Translations under genes and position numbers: made by a program
The notes under the pieces: generated by a model
The model's database searches: none
Told to the model about the DNA's origin: nothing
The model's input: only the letters and a program-made list of their open reading frames with translations
NCBI RefSeq assembly: GCF_029227915.1
Contig: NC_079883.1
Location: forward strand, 1,116,001-1,180,000
Length of the DNA stretch: 64,000 bases
Direction of reading: 5' to 3'
Source of the DNA: Hydractinia symbiolongicarpus
Lineage: Eukaryota > Cnidaria > Hydrozoa > Anthoathecata > Hydractiniidae
In this document: piece by piece, positions 24,900-39,430 of the stretch
Layout of the letters: every line of letters begins with the position of its first letter
How positions within the stretch are numbered: position 1 is the stretch's first letter

Positions 24900-26970
24900 T
24901 TAAATTATCTTTTCACCACTAAAACGCACGAGACTTGTAGTTTTCAAAAATGTTTTCATTTTTGATGAGACGCTGAATAAAAGATGTTTAATCGCCGGAA
25001 AAAAAAACCCGCGATTTCCCGTAAATCCCGGACTTGGCCCATATAGTCAAAAGTATACAAAGAAAGTACCCAGGGAGTAAACTCATTTCCCGAACGATTT
25101 TTTAAATTATTTTTTCACCACTAAGACGCATGAGACTTTTAGTTTTCAGGAATGTTTTCATTTTTGATGAGACGCTTAATGAAAGAAGTTTAATCGCCGG
25201 CAAACGAAAACCCGCGTTTTCCCGTAAATCCCGGGCTTGGCCCGTATAGTCGAGTATATACAAAGAAAGTACCCTGTCTGTAAACTCATTTCCAGAACGA
25301 TTTTTTAAATTATCTTTTCACCACTAAAACGCATGAGACTTGTAGTTTTTAAAAATGTTTTCATTTTTGATGAGACGCGGAATAAAAGAAGTTTAATCGC
25401 CGGCAAACGAAAACCCGCGATTTCCCGTAATTCCCGGACTCGGCCCGTATAGTCAAAAGTATACAAAGAAAATACCCAGGGAGTAAACTCATTTCCCGAA
25501 CGATTTTTTAAATTATTTTTTCACCACTAAAACGTATGAGACTTGTAGTTTTCAAAAATGTTTTCATTTTTGATGAGACGCTGAATAAAAGAAGTTTAAT
25601 CGCCGGCAAACGAAAACCCGCGATTTCCCGTAAAGCCCGGACTCGGCCCGTATAGTCAAAAGTATACAAAGAAGGTACCCTGCGAGTAAACTCATTTCCA
25701 AAACGATTTTTTAAATTATCTTTTCACCACTAAAACGCACGAGACTTGTAGTTTTCAAAAATGTTTTCATTTTTGATGAGACGCTGAATAAAAGAAGTTG
25801 AATCGCCGGCAAACGAAAACCCGCGAATTCACGTAAATCCCGGACTCGGCCCGTATAGTCAAAAGTATACAAAGAAAATACGCAGGGAGTAAACTCATTT
25901 CCAGAACGATTTTTTAAATTATCTTTTCACCACTAAAACGCATCAGACTTGCAGTTTTCAAAAATGTTTTCATTTTTGATGAGACGCTGAATAAAAGATG
26001 TTTAATCGCCGGAAAACGAAAACCCGCGATTTCCCGTAAATCCCGGACTTGGCCCGTATAGTCAAAAGTATACAAAGGAAGTACCCAGGGAGTAAACTCA
26101 TTTCCCGAACGATTTTTTAAATTATTTTTTCACCACTAAGACGCATGAGACTTGTAGTTTTCAGGAATGTTTTCATTTTTGATGAGACGCTTAATGAAAG
26201 AAGTTTAATCGCCGGCAAACGAAAACCCGCGTTTTCCCGTAAATCCCGGGCTTGGCCCGTATAGTCGAGTATATACAAAGAAAGTACCCTGTCTGTAAAC
26301 TCATTTCCAGAACGATTTTTTAAATTATCTTTTCACCACTAAAACGCACGAGACTTGTAGTTTTCAAAAATGTTTTCATTTTTGATGAGACGCTGAATAA
26401 AAGAAGTTTAATCGCCGGCAAACGAAAACCCGCGAATTCACGTAAATCCCGGACTCGGCCCGTATAGTCAAAAGTATACAAAGAAAATACGCAGGGAGTA
26501 AACTCATTTCCAGAACGATTTTTTAAATTACCTTTTTACCACTAAAACGTATGAGACTTGTAGTTTTCAAAAATGTTTTCATTTTTGATGAGACGCTGAA
26601 TAAAAGATGTTTAATCGCCGGCAAACCAAAACCCGCGATTTCCTGTAAATCCCGGACTCGGCCTGTATAGTCAAAAGTATACAAAGAAAGTACCCAGGGA
26701 GTAAACTCGTTTCCCGAACGATTTTTTAAATTATTTTTTCACCACTAGAACGCATGAGACTTGTAGTTTTCAGGAATGTTTTCATTTTTGATGAGACGCT
26801 TAATGAAAGAAGTTTAATCGCCGGGAAACGAAAACCTGCGATTTTCCGTAAATCCCGGGCTTGGCCCGTATAGTCGAATGTATACAAAGAAAATACCCAG
26901 GGAGTAAACTCATTTCCCGAACGATTTTTTGAATTATTTTTTCACCACTAAAACGTATGAGACTTGTAGT
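24900..26970 (+). repeat. ~2-kb direct duplication, right copy
   Basis: This is the partner of 21250-23320, with the same succession of variants. An A-run (GCCGGAAAAAAAAACCC, about 24994) replaces GCCGGAAAACGAAAACCC, a local indel unique to this copy. Confidence 0.75.
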
Positions 26971-27839
26971 TTTCAAAAATGTTTTCATTTTTGATAAGAC
27001 GCTGAATAAAAGTAGTTTAATCGCCGGCAAACGAAAACCCGCGATTTGCCGTAAATCACGGACTCGGCCCGTATAGTCAAAAGTATACAAAGAAAGTACC
27101 CTGCGAGTAAACTCATTTCCAGAACGATTTTTTAAATTATCTTTTCACCACTAAAACGCACGAGACTTGTAGTTTTCAAAAATGTTTTCATTTTTGATGA
27201 GACGCTGAATAAAAGAAGTTTAATCGCCGGCAAACGAAAACCCGCGATTTCCCGTAAATCCCGGACTCGGCCCGTATAGTCAAAAGTATACAAAGAAAGT
27301 ACCCTGCGAGTAAACTCATTTCCAGAACGATTTTTTAAATTATCTTTTCACCACTAAAACGCACGAGACTTGTAGTTATAAAAAATGTTTTCATTTTTGA
27401 TGAGACGCTGAATAAAAGAAGTTTAATCGCCGGCAAACGAAAACCCGCGAATTCCCGTAATTCCCGGACTTGGCCCGTATAGTCAAAAGTATACAAAGAA
27501 AATACCCAAGGAGTAAACTCATTTCCCGAACGATTTTTTAAATTATTTTTTCACCACTAAAACGTATGAGACTTGTAGTTATCAAAAATGTTTTCATTTT
27601 TGATGAGACGCTGAATAAAAGAAGTTTAATCGCCGGCAAACGAAAACCCGCGAATTCCCGTAATTCCCGAACTTGGCCCGTATAGTCAAAAACATACAAA
27701 GAAAATACCCAAGGAGTAAACTCATTTCCCGAACGATTTTTTAAATTATTTTTTCACCACTAACACGCATGAGACTTGTAGTTTTCAAAAATGTTTTCAT
27801 TTTTGATGAGACGCTGAATAAAAGAAGTTTAATCGCCGG

Positions 27840-30800
27840 CAAACGAAAACCCGCGATTTCCCGTAAATCCCGGGCTTGGCCCGTATAGTCAAAAGCATAC
27901 AAAGAAAATACCCTGCGAGTAAACTCATTTCCAGAACGATTTTTTAAATTATCTTTTCACCACTAAAACGCACGAGACTTGTAGTTTTCAAAAATGTTTT
28001 CATTTTTGATGAGACGCTGAATAAAAGAAGTTTAATCGCCGGCAAACGAAAACCCGCGAGTTCCCGTAAATCCCGGTCTCGGCCCGTATAGTCAAAGGTA
28101 TACAAAGAAAATACTCAGGGAGTAAACTCATTTCCAGACCGATTTTTTAAATTATTTTTTCACCACTAAAACGGATGAGACCTGTAGTTTCCAAAAATGT
28201 TTTCATTTTTGATAAGACGCAGAATAAAAGATGTTTAATCGCCGGCAAACGAAAACCCGCGATTTTCCGTAAATCCCGGGCTTGGCCCGTATAGTTGAAT
28301 GTATACAAAGAAAGTACCCTGTGAGTAAACTCATTTCCCGAACGATTTTTTAAATTATTTTTTCACCACTAAAACGCATGAGACTTGTAGTCTTCAAAAA
28401 TGTTTTAATTTTTGATGAGACGCGGAATAAAAGAAGTTTAATCGCCGGCAAACGAAAACCCGCAATTTCCCGTAAATCCCGGACTCGGCCCGTATAGTCA
28501 AAAGCATACAAAGAAAATACCCAGGGAGTAAACTCATTTCCCGAACGATTTTTTAAAGTATTTTTTCATCACTAAAACGCATGAGACTTGTAGTTTTCAA
28601 AAATGTTTTGATTTTTGGTGAGACGCTTAATGAAAGAGTTTTAATCGCCGGCAAACAAAAAACCCGCGATTTCCCGTAAATCCCGGGCTTGGCCCGTATA
28701 GACGAATGTATACAAAGAAAGTACCCTGTGAGTAAACTTATTTACAGAACGAATTTTTAAATTATCTTTTCACCACTAAAACGCATGAGACTTGTAATTT
28801 TCAAAAATGTTTTCATTTTTGATGAGACGCGGAATAAAAGAAGTTTAAACGCCGGCAAACGAAAACCCGCGATTTCCCGTAAATCCCGGACTCGGACCGT
28901 ATAGTCGAGTATATACAAAGAAAATACCCAGGGAGTAAACTCATTTCCCGAACGATTTTTTAAATTATTTTTTCACCACTAAAACGTATGAGACTTGTAG
29001 TTTTCAAAAATGTTTTCATTTTTGATGAGACGCTGAAAAAAAGAAGTTTAATCGCCGGCAAACGAAAACCCGCGATTTCCCGTAAATCCCGGGCTTGGCC
29101 CGTATAGTCGAATGTATACAAAGAAAATACCCAGGGAGTAAACTCATTTCCCGCACGATTTTTTGAATTATTTTTTCACCACTAAAACGTATGAGACTTG
29201 TAGTTTTAAAAAATGTTTTCATTTTGATGAGACGCGGAATAAAAGAAGTTTAATCGCCGGCAAACGAAAACCCGCGATTTCCCGTAAATCCCGGACTCGG
29301 CCTGTATAGTCAAAAGTATACAAAGAAAGTACCCTGCGAGTAAACTCATTTCCAGAACGATTTTTTAAATTATCTTTTCACCACTAAAACGCACGAGACT
29401 TGTAGTTTTCAAAAATGTTTTCATTTTTGATGAGACGCTGAATAAAAGAAGTTTAATCGCCGGCAAACGAAAACCCGCGAATTCCCGTAATTCCCGGACT
29501 TGGCCCGTATAGTCAAAAGTATACAAAGAAAATACCCAAGGAGTAAACTCATTTCCCGAACGATTTTTTAAATTATTTTTTCACCACTAAAACGTATGAG
29601 ACTTGTAGTTATCAACAATGTTTTGATTTTTGGTGAGACGCTTAATGAAAGAGTTTTAATCGCCGGCAAACAAAAAACCCGCGATTTCCCGTAAATCCCG
29701 GGCTTGGCCCGTATAGACGAATGTATACAAAGAAAGTACCCTGTGAGTAAACTTATTTCCAGAACGAATTTTTAAAGTATCTTTTCACCACTAAAACGCA
29801 TGAGACTTGTAATTTTCAAAAATGTTTTCATTTTTGATGAGACGCGGAATAAAAGAAGTTTAATCGCAGGCAAACGAAAACCCGCAATTTCCCGTAAATC
29901 CCGGACTCGGCCCGTATAGTCAAAAGCATACAAAGAAAATACCCAGGGAGTAAACTCATTTCCCGAACGATTTTTTAAAGTATTTTTTCATCACTAAAAC
30001 GCATGAGACTTGTAGTTTTCAAAAATGTTTTCATTTTTGATGAGACGCTTAATGAAAGAGGTTTAATCGCCGGCAAACAAAAAACCCGCGATTTCCCGTA
30101 AATCCCGGGCTTGGCCCGTATAGACGAATGTATACAAAGAAAGTACCCTGTGAGTAAACTCATTTCCAGAACGAATTTTTAAATTATCTTTTCACCACTA
30201 AAACGCATGAGACTTGTAATTTTCAAAAATGTTTTCATTTTTGATGAGACGCGGAAAAAAAGAAGTTTAATCGCCGGCAAACGAAAACCCGCGATTTCCC
30301 GTAAATCCCGGACTCGGCCCGTATAGTCGAGTATATACAAAGAAAATACCCAGGGAGTAAACTCATTTCCCGAACGATTTTTTAAATTATTTTTTCACCA
30401 CTAAAACGTATGAGACTTGTAGTTTTCAAAAATGTTTTCATTTTTGATGAGACGCTGAAAAAAAGAAGTTTAATCGCCGGCAAACGAAAACCCGCGATTT
30501 CCCGTAAATCCCGGGCTTGGCCCGTATAGTCAAAAGTATACAAAGAAAATACTCAGGGAGTAAACTCATTTCAAGACTGATTTTTTAAATTATCTTTTCA
30601 CTACTAAAACGCATGAGACTTGTAGTTTTCAAAAATGTTTTCATTTTTGATAAGACGCTAAATAAAAGATGTTTATTCGCCGGCAAACGAAAACCCGCGA
30701 TTTCCCGTAAATCCCGGGCTTGGCCCTTATAGTCGAGTATATACAAAGAAAGTACCCTGTCTGTAAACTCATTTCCAGAACGATTTTTTAAATTATCTTT

Positions 30801-33540
30801 TCACCACTAAAACGCATGAGACTTGTAGTTTTCAAAAATGTTTTCAATTTTGATGAGACGCGGAATAAAAGAATTTTAATCGCCGGCAAACGAAAACCCG
30901 CGATTTCCCGTGAATCCCGGACTCGGCCCGTATAGTCAAAAGTATACAAAGAAAATACCCCGGGAGTAAACTCATTTCTCGAACGATTTTTTAAATTATT
31001 TTCTCACCACTAAAACGCATGAGACTTGTAGTTTTCAGGAATGTTTTTATTTTTGATGAGACGCTTAATGAAAGAAGTTTAATCGCCGGCAAACGAAAAC
31101 CCGCGTTTTCCCGTAAATCCCGGGCTTGGCCCGTATAGTCGAGTATATACAAAGAAAGTACTCTGTCTGTAAACTCATTTCCAGAACGATTTTTTAAATT
31201 ATCTTTTCACCACTAAAACGCATGAGACTTGTAGTTTTCAAAAAGGTTTTCATTTTTGATGAGACGCGGAATAAAAGAAGTTTAATCGCCGGCAAACGAA
31301 AACCCGCGATTTCCCGTAAATCCCGGACTCGGCCCGTATAGTCAAAAGTATACAAAGAAGGTACCCTGCGAGTAAACTCATTTCCAAAACGATTTTTTAA
31401 ATTATCTTTTCACCACTAAAACGTACGAGACTTGTAGTTTTCAAAAATGTTTTCATTTTTGATGAGACGCTGAATAAAAGAAGTTTAATCGCCGGCAAAC
31501 GAAAACCCGCGATTTCCCGTAAATCCCGGGCTTGGCCCGTATAGTCAAAAGTATACAAAGAAAATACTCAGGGAGTAAACTCATTTCAAGACCGATTTTT
31601 TAAATTATCTTTTCACCACTAAAACGCATGAGACTTGTAGTTTTCAAAAATGTTTTCATTTTTGATAAGACGCTAAATAAAAGATGTTTAATCGCCGGCA
31701 AACGAAAACCCGCGATTTCCCGTAAATCCCGGGCTTGGCCCTTATAGTCGATTATATACAAAGAAAGTACCCTGTCTGTAAACTCATTTCCAGAACGATT
31801 TTTTAAATTATCTTTTCACCACTAAAACGCATGAGACTTGTAGTTTTCAAAAATGTTTTCAATTTTGATGAGACGCGGAATAAAAGAAGTTTAATCGCCG
31901 GCAAACGAAAACCCGCGATTTCCCGTAAATCCCGGACTCGGCCCGTATAGTCAAAAGTATACAAAGAAAATACCCCGGGAGTAAACTCATTTCTCGAACG
32001 ATTTTTTAAATTATTTTTTCACCACTAAAACGCATGAGACTTGTAGTTTTTAGGAATGTTTTTATTTTTGATGAGACGCTTAATGAAAGAAGTTTAATCG
32101 CCGGCAAACGAAAACCCGCGTTTTCCCGTAAATACCGGGCTTGGCCCGTATAGTCGAGTATATACAAAGAAAGTACCCTGTCTGTAAACTCATTTCCAGA
32201 ACGATTTTTTAAATTATCTTTTCACCACTAAAACGCATGAGACTTGTAGTTTTCAAAAAGGTTTTCATTTTTGATGAGACGCGGAATAAAAGAAGTTTAA
32301 TCGCCGGCAAACGAAAACCCGCGATTTCCCGTAAATCCCGGACTCGGCCCGTATAGTCAAAAGTATACAAAGAAGGTACCCTGCGAGTAAAATCATTTCC
32401 AAAACGATTTTTTAAATTATCTTTTCACCACTAAAACGCACGAGACTTGTAGTTTTCAAAAATGTTTTCATTTTTGATGAGACGCTGATTAAAAGAAGTT
32501 GAATCGCCGGCAAACGAAAACCCGCGAATTCACGTAAATCCCGGACTCGGCCCGTATAGTCAAAAGTATACAAAGAAAGTACGCAGGGAGTAAACTCATT
32601 TCCAGAATGATTTTTTAAATTATCTTTTCACCACTAAAACGCATGAGACTTGTAGTTTTCAAAAATGTTTTCATTTTTGATGAGACGCTGAATAAAAGAT
32701 GTTTAATCGCCGGAAATCGAAAACCCGCGTTTTCCCGTAAATCCCGGACTTGGCCCGTATAGTCAAAAGTATACAAAGAAAGTACCCAGGGAGTAAACTC
32801 ATTTCCCGAACGATTTTTTAAATTATTTTTTCACCACTAAGACGCATGAGACTTGTAGTTTTCAGGAATGTTTTCATTTTTGATGAGACGCTTAATGAAA
32901 GAAGTTTAATCGCCGGCAAACGAAAACCCGCGTTTTCCCGTAAATCCCGGGCTTGGCCCGTATAGTCGAGTATATACAAAAAAAAGTACCCTGTCTGTAA
33001 ACTCATTTTCAGAACGATTTTTTAAATTATCTTTTCACCACTAAAACGCACGAGACTTGTAGTTTTGAAAAATGTTTTCATTTTTGATGAGACGCTGAAT
33101 AAAAGAAGTTTAATCGCCGGCAAACGAAAACCCGCGAATTCACGTAAATCCCGGACTCGGCCCGTATAGTCAAAAGTATACAAAGAAAATACCCAAGGAG
33201 TAAACTCATTTCCCGAACGATTTTTTAAATTATTTTTTCACCACTAAAACGTATGAGACTTGTAGTTATCAAAAATGTTTTCATTTTTGATGAGACGCTG
33301 AATAAAAGAAGTTTAATCGCCGGCAAACGAAAACCCGCGATTTCCCGTAAATCCCGGGCTTGGCCCGTATAGTCGAATGTATACAAAGAAAATACCCAGG
33401 GAGTAAACTCATTTCCCGAACGATTTTTTAAATTATCTTTTCACCACTAAAACGCATGAGACTTGTAGTTTTCAAAAATGTTTTCAATTTTGATGAGACG
33501 CGGAATAAAAGAAGTTTAATCGCCGGCAAACGAAAACCCG
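27840..33540 (+). repeat. ~5.7-kb tandem segmental duplication, left copy
   Basis: About 28 monomers in this order recur immediately downstream at 33527-39430. Shared markers include CGCGAGTTCCCG (28056/33743), TTGGTGAGACGCTTAATG, AATACCCCGGGAG, and GGAAATCGAAAACCCGCG (about 32711/38600). The offset is 5687 bp at first, 6092 from about 35.3 kb, then 5889 from about 37.15 kb. Single-base differences are few, such as GCAGGC at about 29867 against GCCGGC in the partner, so the event looks recent. Confidence 0.88.
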
Positions 33541-36500
33541 CGATTTCCCGTAAATCCCGGGCTTGGCCCGTATAGTCAAAAGCATACAAAGAAAATACCC
33601 TGCGAGTAAACTCATTTCCAGAACGATTTTTTAAATTATCTTTTCACCACTAAAACGCACGAGACTTGTAGTTTTCAAAAATGTTTTCATTTTTGATGAG
33701 ACGCTGAATAAAAGAAGTTTAATCGCCGGCAAACGAAAACCCGCGAGTTCCCGTAAATCCCGGTCTCGGCCCGTATAGTCAAAGGTATACAAAGAAAATA
33801 CTCAGGGAGTAAACTCATTTCCAGACCGATTTTTTAAATTATTTTTTCACCACTAAAACGGATGAGACCTGTAGTTTCCAAAAATGTTTTCATTTTTGAT
33901 AAGACGCAGAATAAAAGATGTTTAATCGCCGGCAAACGAAAACCCGCGATTTTCCGTAAATCCCGGGCTTGGCCCGTATAGTTGAATGTATACAAAGAAA
34001 GTACCCTGTGAGTAAACTCATTTCCCGAACGATTTTTTAAATTATTTTTTCACCACTAAAACGCATGAGACTTGTAGTCTTCAAAAATGTTTTAATTTTT
34101 GATGAGACGCGGAATAAAAGAAGTTTAATCGCCGGCAAACGAAAACCCGCAATTTCCCGTAAATCCCGGACTCGGCCCGTATAGTCAAAAGCATACAAAG
34201 AAAATACCCAGGGAGTAAACTCATTTCCCGAACGATTTTTTAAAGTATTTTTTCATCACTAAAACGCATGAGACTTGTAGTTTTCAAAAATGTTTTGATT
34301 TTTGGTGAGACGCTTAATGAAAGAGTTTTAATCGCCGGCAAACAAAAAACCCGCGATTTCCCGTAAATCCCGGGCTTGGCCCGTATAGACGAATGTATAC
34401 AAAGAAAGTACCCTGTGAGTAAACTTATTTACAGAACGAATTTTTAAATTATCTTTTCACCACTAAAACGCATGAGACTTGTAATTTTCAAAAATGTTTT
34501 CATTTTTGATGAGACGCGGAATAAAAGAAGTTTAAACGCCGGCAAACGAAAACCCGCGATTTCCCGTAAATCCCGGACTCGGACCGTATAGTCGAGTATA
34601 TACAAAGAAAATAGCCAGGGAGTAAACTCATTTCCCGAACGATTTTTTAAATTATTTTTTCACCACTAAAACGTATGAGACTTGTAGTTTTCAAAAATGT
34701 TTTCATTTTTGATGAGACGCTGAAAAAAAGAAGTTTAATCGCCGGCAAACGAAAACCCGCGATTTCCCGTAAATCCCGGGCTTGGCCCGTATAGTCGAAT
34801 GTATACAAAGAAAATACCCAGGGAGTAAACTCATTTCCCGCACGATTTTTTGAATTATTTTTTCACCACTAAAACGTATGAGACTTGTAGTTTTAAAAAA
34901 TGTTTTCATTTTGATGAGACGCGGAATAAAAGAAGTTTAATCGCCGGCAAACGAAAACCCGCGATTTCCCGTAAATCCCGGACTCGGCCTGTATAGTCAA
35001 AAGTATACAAAGAAAGTACCCTGCGAGTAAACTCATTTCCAGAACGATTTTTTAAATTATCTTTTCACCACTAAAACGCACGAGACTTGTAGTTTTCAAA
35101 AATGTTTTCATTTTTGATGAGACGCTGAATAAAAGAAGTTTAATCGCCGGCAAACGAAAACCCGCGAATTCCCGTAATTCCCGGACTTGGCCCGTATAGT
35201 CAAAAGTATACAAAGAAAATACCCAAGGAGTAAACTCATTTCCCGAACGATTTTTTAAATTATTTTTTCACCACTAAAACGTATGAGACTTGTAGTTTTA
35301 AAAAATGTTTTCATTTTGATGAGACGCGGAATAAAAGAAGTTTAATCGCCGGCAAACGAAAACCCGCGATTTCCCGTAAATCCCGGACTCGGCCTGTATA
35401 GTCAAAAGTATACAAAGAAAGTACCCTGCGAGTAAACTCATTTCCAGAACGATTTTTTAAATTATCTTTTCACCACTAAAACGCACGAGACTTGTAGTTT
35501 TCAAAAATGTTTTCATTTTTGATGAGACGCTGAATAAAAGAAGTTTAATCGCCGGCAAACGAAAACCCGCGAATTCCCGTAATTCCCGGACTTGGCCCGT
35601 ATAGTCAAAAGTATACAAAGAAAATACCCAAGGAGTAAACTCATTTCCCGAACGATTTTTTAAATTATTTTTTCACCACTAAAACGTATGAGACTTGTAG
35701 TTATCAACAATGTTTTGATTTTTGGTGAGACGCTTAATGAAAGAGTTTTAATCGCCGGCAAACAAAAAACCCGCGATTTCCCGTAAATCCCGGGCTTGGC
35801 CCGTATAGACGAATGTATACAAAGAAAGTACCCTGTGAGTAAACTTATTTCCAGAACGAATTTTTAAAGTATCTTTTCACCACTAAAACGCATGAGACTT
35901 GTAATTTTCAAAAATGTTTTCATTTTTGATGAGACGCGGAATAAAAGAAGTTTAATCGCCGGCAAACGAAAACCCGCAATTTCCCGTAAATCCCGGACTC
36001 GGCCCGTATAGTCAAAAGCATACAAAGAAAATACCCAGGGAGTAAACTCATTTCCCGAACGATTTTTTAAAGTATTTTTTCATCACTAAAACGCATGAGA
36101 CTTGTAGTTTTCAAAAATGTTTTCATTTTTGATGAGACGCTTAATGAAAGAGGTTTAATCGCCGGCAAACAAAAAACCCGCGATTTCCCGTAAATCCCGG
36201 GCTTGGCCCGTATAGACGAATGTATACAAAGAAAGTACCCTGTGAGTAAACTCATTTCCAGAACGAATTTTTAAATTATCTTTTCACCACTAAAACGCAT
36301 GAGACTTGTAATTTTCAAAAATGTTTTCATTTTTGATGAGACGCGGAAAAAAAGAAGTTTAATCGCCGGCAAACGAAAACCCGCGATTTCCCGTAAATCC
36401 CGGACTCGGCCCGTATAGTCGAGTATATACAAAGAAAATACCCAGGGAGTAAACTCATTTCCCGAACGATTTTTTAAATTATTTTTTCACCACTAAAACG

Positions 36501-39430
36501 TATGAGACTTGTAGTTTTCAAAAATGTTTTCATTTTTGATGAGACGCTGAAAAAAAGAAGTTTAATCGCCGGCAAACGAAAACCCGCGATTTCCCGTAAA
36601 TCCCGGGCTTGGCCCGTATAGTCAAAAGTATACAAAGAAAATACTCAGGGAGTAAACTCATTTCAAGACTGATTTTTTAAATTATCTTTTCACTACTAAA
36701 ACGCATGAGACTTGTAGTTTTCAAAAATGTTTTCATTTTTGATAAGACGCTAAATAAAAGATGTTTATTCGCCGGCAAACGAAAACCCGCGATTTCCCGT
36801 AAATCCCGGGCTTGGCCCTTATAGTCGAGTATATACAAAGAAAGTACCCTGTCTGTAAACTCATTTCCAGAACGATTTTTTAAATTATCTTTTCACCACT
36901 AAAACGCATGAGACTTGTAGTTTTCAAAAATGTTTTCAATTTTGATGAGACGCGGAATAAAAGAATTTTAATCGCCGGCAAACGAAAACCCGCGATTTCC
37001 CGTGAATCCCGGACTCGGCCCGTATAGTCAAAAGTATACAAAGAAAATACCCCGGGAGTAAACTCATTTCTCGAACGATTTTTTAAATTATTTTCTCACC
37101 ACTAAAACGCATGAGACTTGTAGTTTTCAGGAATGTTTTTATTTTTGATGAGACGCGGAATAAAAGAAGTTTAATCGCCGGCAAACGAAAACCCGCGATT
37201 TCCCGTAAATCCCGGACTCGGCCCGTATAGTCAAAAGTATACAAAGAAGGTACCCTGCGAGTAAACTCATTTCCAAAACGATTTTTTAAATTATCTTTTC
37301 ACCACTAAAACGTACGAGACTTGTAGTTTTCAAAAATGTTTTCATTTTTGATGAGACGCTGAATAAAAGAAGTTTAATCGCCGGCAAACGAAAACCCGCG
37401 ATTTCCCGTAAATCCCGGGCTTGGCCCGTATAGTCAAAAGTATACAAAGAAAATACTCAGGGAGTAAACTCATTTCAAGACCGATTTTTTAAATTATCTT
37501 TTCACCACTAAAACGCATGAGACTTGTAGTTTTCAAAAATGTTTTCATTTTTGATAAGACGCTAAATAAAAGATGTTTAATCGCCGGCAAACGAAAACCC
37601 GCGATTTCCCGTAAATCCCGGGCTTGGCCCTTATAGTCGATTATATACAAAGAAAGTACCCTGTCTGTAAACTCATTTCCAGAACGATTTTTTAAATTAT
37701 CTTTTCACCACTAAAACGCATGAGACTTGTAGTTTTCAAAAATGTTTTCAATTTTGATGAGACGCGGAATAAAAGAAGTTTAATCGCCGGCAAACGAAAA
37801 CCCGCGATTTCCCGTAAATCCCGGACTCGGCCCGTATAGTCAAAAGTATACAAAGAAAATACCCCGGGAGTAAACTCATTTCTCGAACGATTTTTTAAAT
37901 TATTTTTTCACCACTAAAACGCATGAGACTTGTAGTTTTTAGGAATGTTTTTATTTTTGATGAGACGCTTAATGAAAGAAGTTTAATCGCCGGCAAACGA
38001 AAACCCGCGTTTTCCCGTAAATACCGGGCTTGGCCCGTATAGTCGAGTATATACAAAGAAAGTACCCTGTCTGTAAACTCATTTCCAGAACGATTTTTTA
38101 AATTATCTTTTCACCACTAAAACGCATGAGACTTGTAGTTTTCAAAAAGGTTTTCATTTTTGATGAGACGCGGAATAAAAGAAGTTTAATCGCCGGCAAA
38201 CGAAAACCCGCGATTTCCCGTAAATCCCGGACTCGGCCCGTATAGTCAAAAGTATACAAAGAAGGTACCCTGCGAGTAAAATCATTTCCAAAACGATTTT
38301 TTAAATTATCTTTTCACCACTAAAACGCACGAGACTTGTAGTTTTCAAAAATGTTTTCATTTTTGATGAGACGCTGATTAAAAGAAGTTGAATCGCCGGC
38401 AAACGAAAACCCGCGAATTCACGTAAATCCCGGACTCGGCCCGTATAGTCAAAAGTATACAAAGAAAGTACGCAGGGAGTAAACTCATTTCCAGAATGAT
38501 TTTTTAAATTATCTTTTCACCACTAAAACGCATGAGACTTGTAGTTTTCAAAAATGTTTTCATTTTTGATGAGACGCTGAATAAAAGATGTTTAATCGCC
38601 GGAAATCGAAAACCCGCGTTTTCCCGTAAATCCCGGACTTGGCCCGTATAGTCAAAAGTATACAAAGAAAGTACCCAGGGAGTAAACTCATTTCCCGAAC
38701 GATTTTTTAAATTATTTTTTCACCACTAAGACGCATGAGACTTGTAGTTTTCAGGAATGTTTTCATTTTTGATGAGACGCTTAATGAAAGAAGTTTAATC
38801 GCCGGCAAACGAAAACCCGCGTTTTCCCGTAAATCCCGGGCTTGGCCCGTATAGTCGAGTATATACAAAAAAAAGTACCCTGTCTGTAAACTCATTTTCA
38901 GAACGATTTTTTAAATTATCTTTTCACCACTAAAACGCACGAGACTTGTAGTTTTCAAAAATGTTTTCATTTTTGATGAGACGCTGAATAAAAGAAGTTT
39001 AATCGCCGGCAAACGAAAACCCGCGAATTCACGTAAATCCCGGACTCGGCCCGTATAGTCAAAAGTATACAAAGAAAATACCCAAGGAGTAAACTCATTT
39101 CCCGAACGATTTTTTAAATTATTTTTTCACCACTAAAACGTATGAGACTTGTAGTTATCAAAAATGTTTTCATTTTTGATGAGACGCTGAATAAAAGAAG
39201 TTTAATCGCCGGCAAACGAAAACCCGCGATTTCCCGTAAATCCCGGGCTTGGCCCGTATAGTCGAATGTATACAAAGAAAATACCCAGGGAGTAAACTCA
39301 TTTCCCGAACGATTTTTTAAATTATCTTTTCACCACTAAAACGCATGAGACTTGTAGTTTTCAAAAATGTTTTCAATTTTGATGAGACGCGGAATAAAAG
39401 AAGTTTAATCGCCGGCAAACGAAAACCCGC
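33527..39430 (+). repeat. ~5.9-kb tandem segmental duplication, right copy
   Basis: This is the partner of 27840-33540, directly abutting it. It gained a two-monomer block near 35290-35690, where TTTTAAAAAATGTTTTCATTTTG occurs again in part (offset change +405). It lost one monomer near 37150 (offset change -203). Both changes are whole-monomer steps, as unequal exchange within an array would give. Confidence 0.88.
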
